From: BJGV01 sp003230615
Lineage (GTDB): Bacteria > Pseudomonadota > Gammaproteobacteria > Burkholderiales > Nitrosomonadaceae
NCBI GenBank assembly: GCA_963663215.1
Contig: OY760140.1
Location: forward strand, 124,001-188,000
DNA: 64,000 nt
Reading direction: 5' to 3'
A model generated the notes under the pieces. That model saw nothing but the letters and a program-made list of their open reading frames with translations. It did no database searches and was not told the DNA's origin. A program made the translations under genes and the position numbers. Position 1 is the stretch's first letter. Each line of letters begins with the position of its first letter. Positions 63,605 to 64,000 of the stretch are shown here, piece after piece.

Positions 63605-64000
63605 ATGACCGAAACTGAATTCATAAACCTTACAGCGCAAGGTTACAATCGAATCCCGGTAGTGCTGGAAACCTTTGCTGATCTTGATACTCCCCTGTCG
63701 ATTTATCTCAAATTAGCCAATCGGCCATATTCGTATCTACTGGAATCAGTGCAAGGCGGCGAGCGTTTTGGGCGTTATTCCTTCATTGGATTACCTGCTA
63801 CGACCCGCATTGAAGTACATGGCAATAATGTTAGCATCATCAACAGAACTGGGTTGGAGGAGATCAAAGCGGAGGATCCTTTATCTTTTGTTCAATCTTA
63901 TCTGTTACGTTTCAGGGTCGCTCCATGCTACGGATCGCCGCGTTTCTGTGGTGGATTAGTGGGTTACTTCGCTTACGACACAGTACGATATATTGAGCAT
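63605..64000 (+). CDS. trpE: Anthranilate synthase component I, N-terminal part
   Basis: TrpE starts tryptophan synthesis from chorismate. The first 132 residues are in the window: NRIPVVLETFADLDTPLSIYLKL (with the tryptophan-feedback LES site in YSYLLESVQGGERFGRYSFIG), then a beta region and CGGLVGYFAYDTVRYIEH. The gene runs off the right edge. It follows gph by 138 bp with no clear attenuator in the gap. Confidence 0.94.
   Translation, partial: MTETEFINLTAQGYNRIPVVLETFADLDTPLSIYLKLANRPYSYLLESVQGGERFGRYSFIGLPATTRIEVHGNNVSIINRTGLEEIKAEDPLSFVQSYLLRFRVAPCYGSPRFCGGLVGYFAYDTVRYIEH

Overview
The window looks like a chromosomal segment of a betaproteobacterium with fairly AT-rich DNA, most likely in or near the Nitrosomonadales. 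Two gene runs point there: smc-zipA-ligA, and ndk-rlmN-pilW-rodZ-ispG-hisS-yfgM-bamB-der. Other supporting genes are a methylthioinosine/methylthioadenosine phosphorylase, hemJ and the glutathione-dependent formaldehyde dehydrogenase. Genus-level placement is an inference from gene order and protein style only.

Layout. (1) 1-950: end of msrB and a lipoprotein-type msrA. (2) About 991-16185: an accessory tract bounded by a 15-bp direct repeat of the 3' end of tRNA-Lys(CUU), read here as a decayed genomic island without a visible integrase. It holds a SYLF lipoprotein, an aspartic protease, a compact Dlt-like cassette (adenylation domain, carrier, membrane segment and SGNH esterase fused in one frame, followed by an MBOAT acyltransferase), an SGNH hydrolase, a porin fragment, an alpha/beta-hydrolase lipoprotein, a NYN/OST-HTH protein, a racemase-family gene split by an IS3 remnant, and a sugar O-methyltransferase-like gene. 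(3) 16.2-22.5 kb: small accessory genes (frameshifted Hsp20, PH-domain protein, Yip1 protein, Sel1 proteins, hypotheticals). (4) 22.6-36.6 kb: mostly core genes: PEBP, a glycine-rich/glycine-zipper pair, queF, smc-zipA-ligA, hpt, phosphorylase, def, hemJ, frmA, and a uracil-DNA-glycosylase-type gene. (5) 36.8-41.9 kb: a second accessory tract of tiny genes and pseudogenes. (6) 42.2-64 kb: core genes nnr, purL, chaN-like, M1-type peptidase, ndk (frameshifted), rlmN-pilW-rodZ-ispG-hisS-yfgM-bamB-der, apaG, rpe, gph and the start of trpE.

Three themes run through the accessory tracts. First, a dispersed hairpin repeat (13-bp arms around an asymmetric TGGCAC loop) occurs about 17 times and is absent from the core blocks. 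All copies in 1-16 kb face one way and all copies in 18-41 kb face the other. Second, several genes are broken only by in-frame stop codons, with the frame intact on both sides; one internal duplicate shows CAA in one copy and TAA in the other. Third, several single-base frameshifts sit at short homopolymers, including one in ndk, and could be either real or sequence errors.

The most interesting system is the fused adenylation-carrier-SGNH protein plus MBOAT. By analogy with DltABCD it should charge a small acid on the carrier, pass it across the membrane through the MBOAT and transfer it to an envelope polymer. Three premature stops suggest this particular copy is dead or dying.
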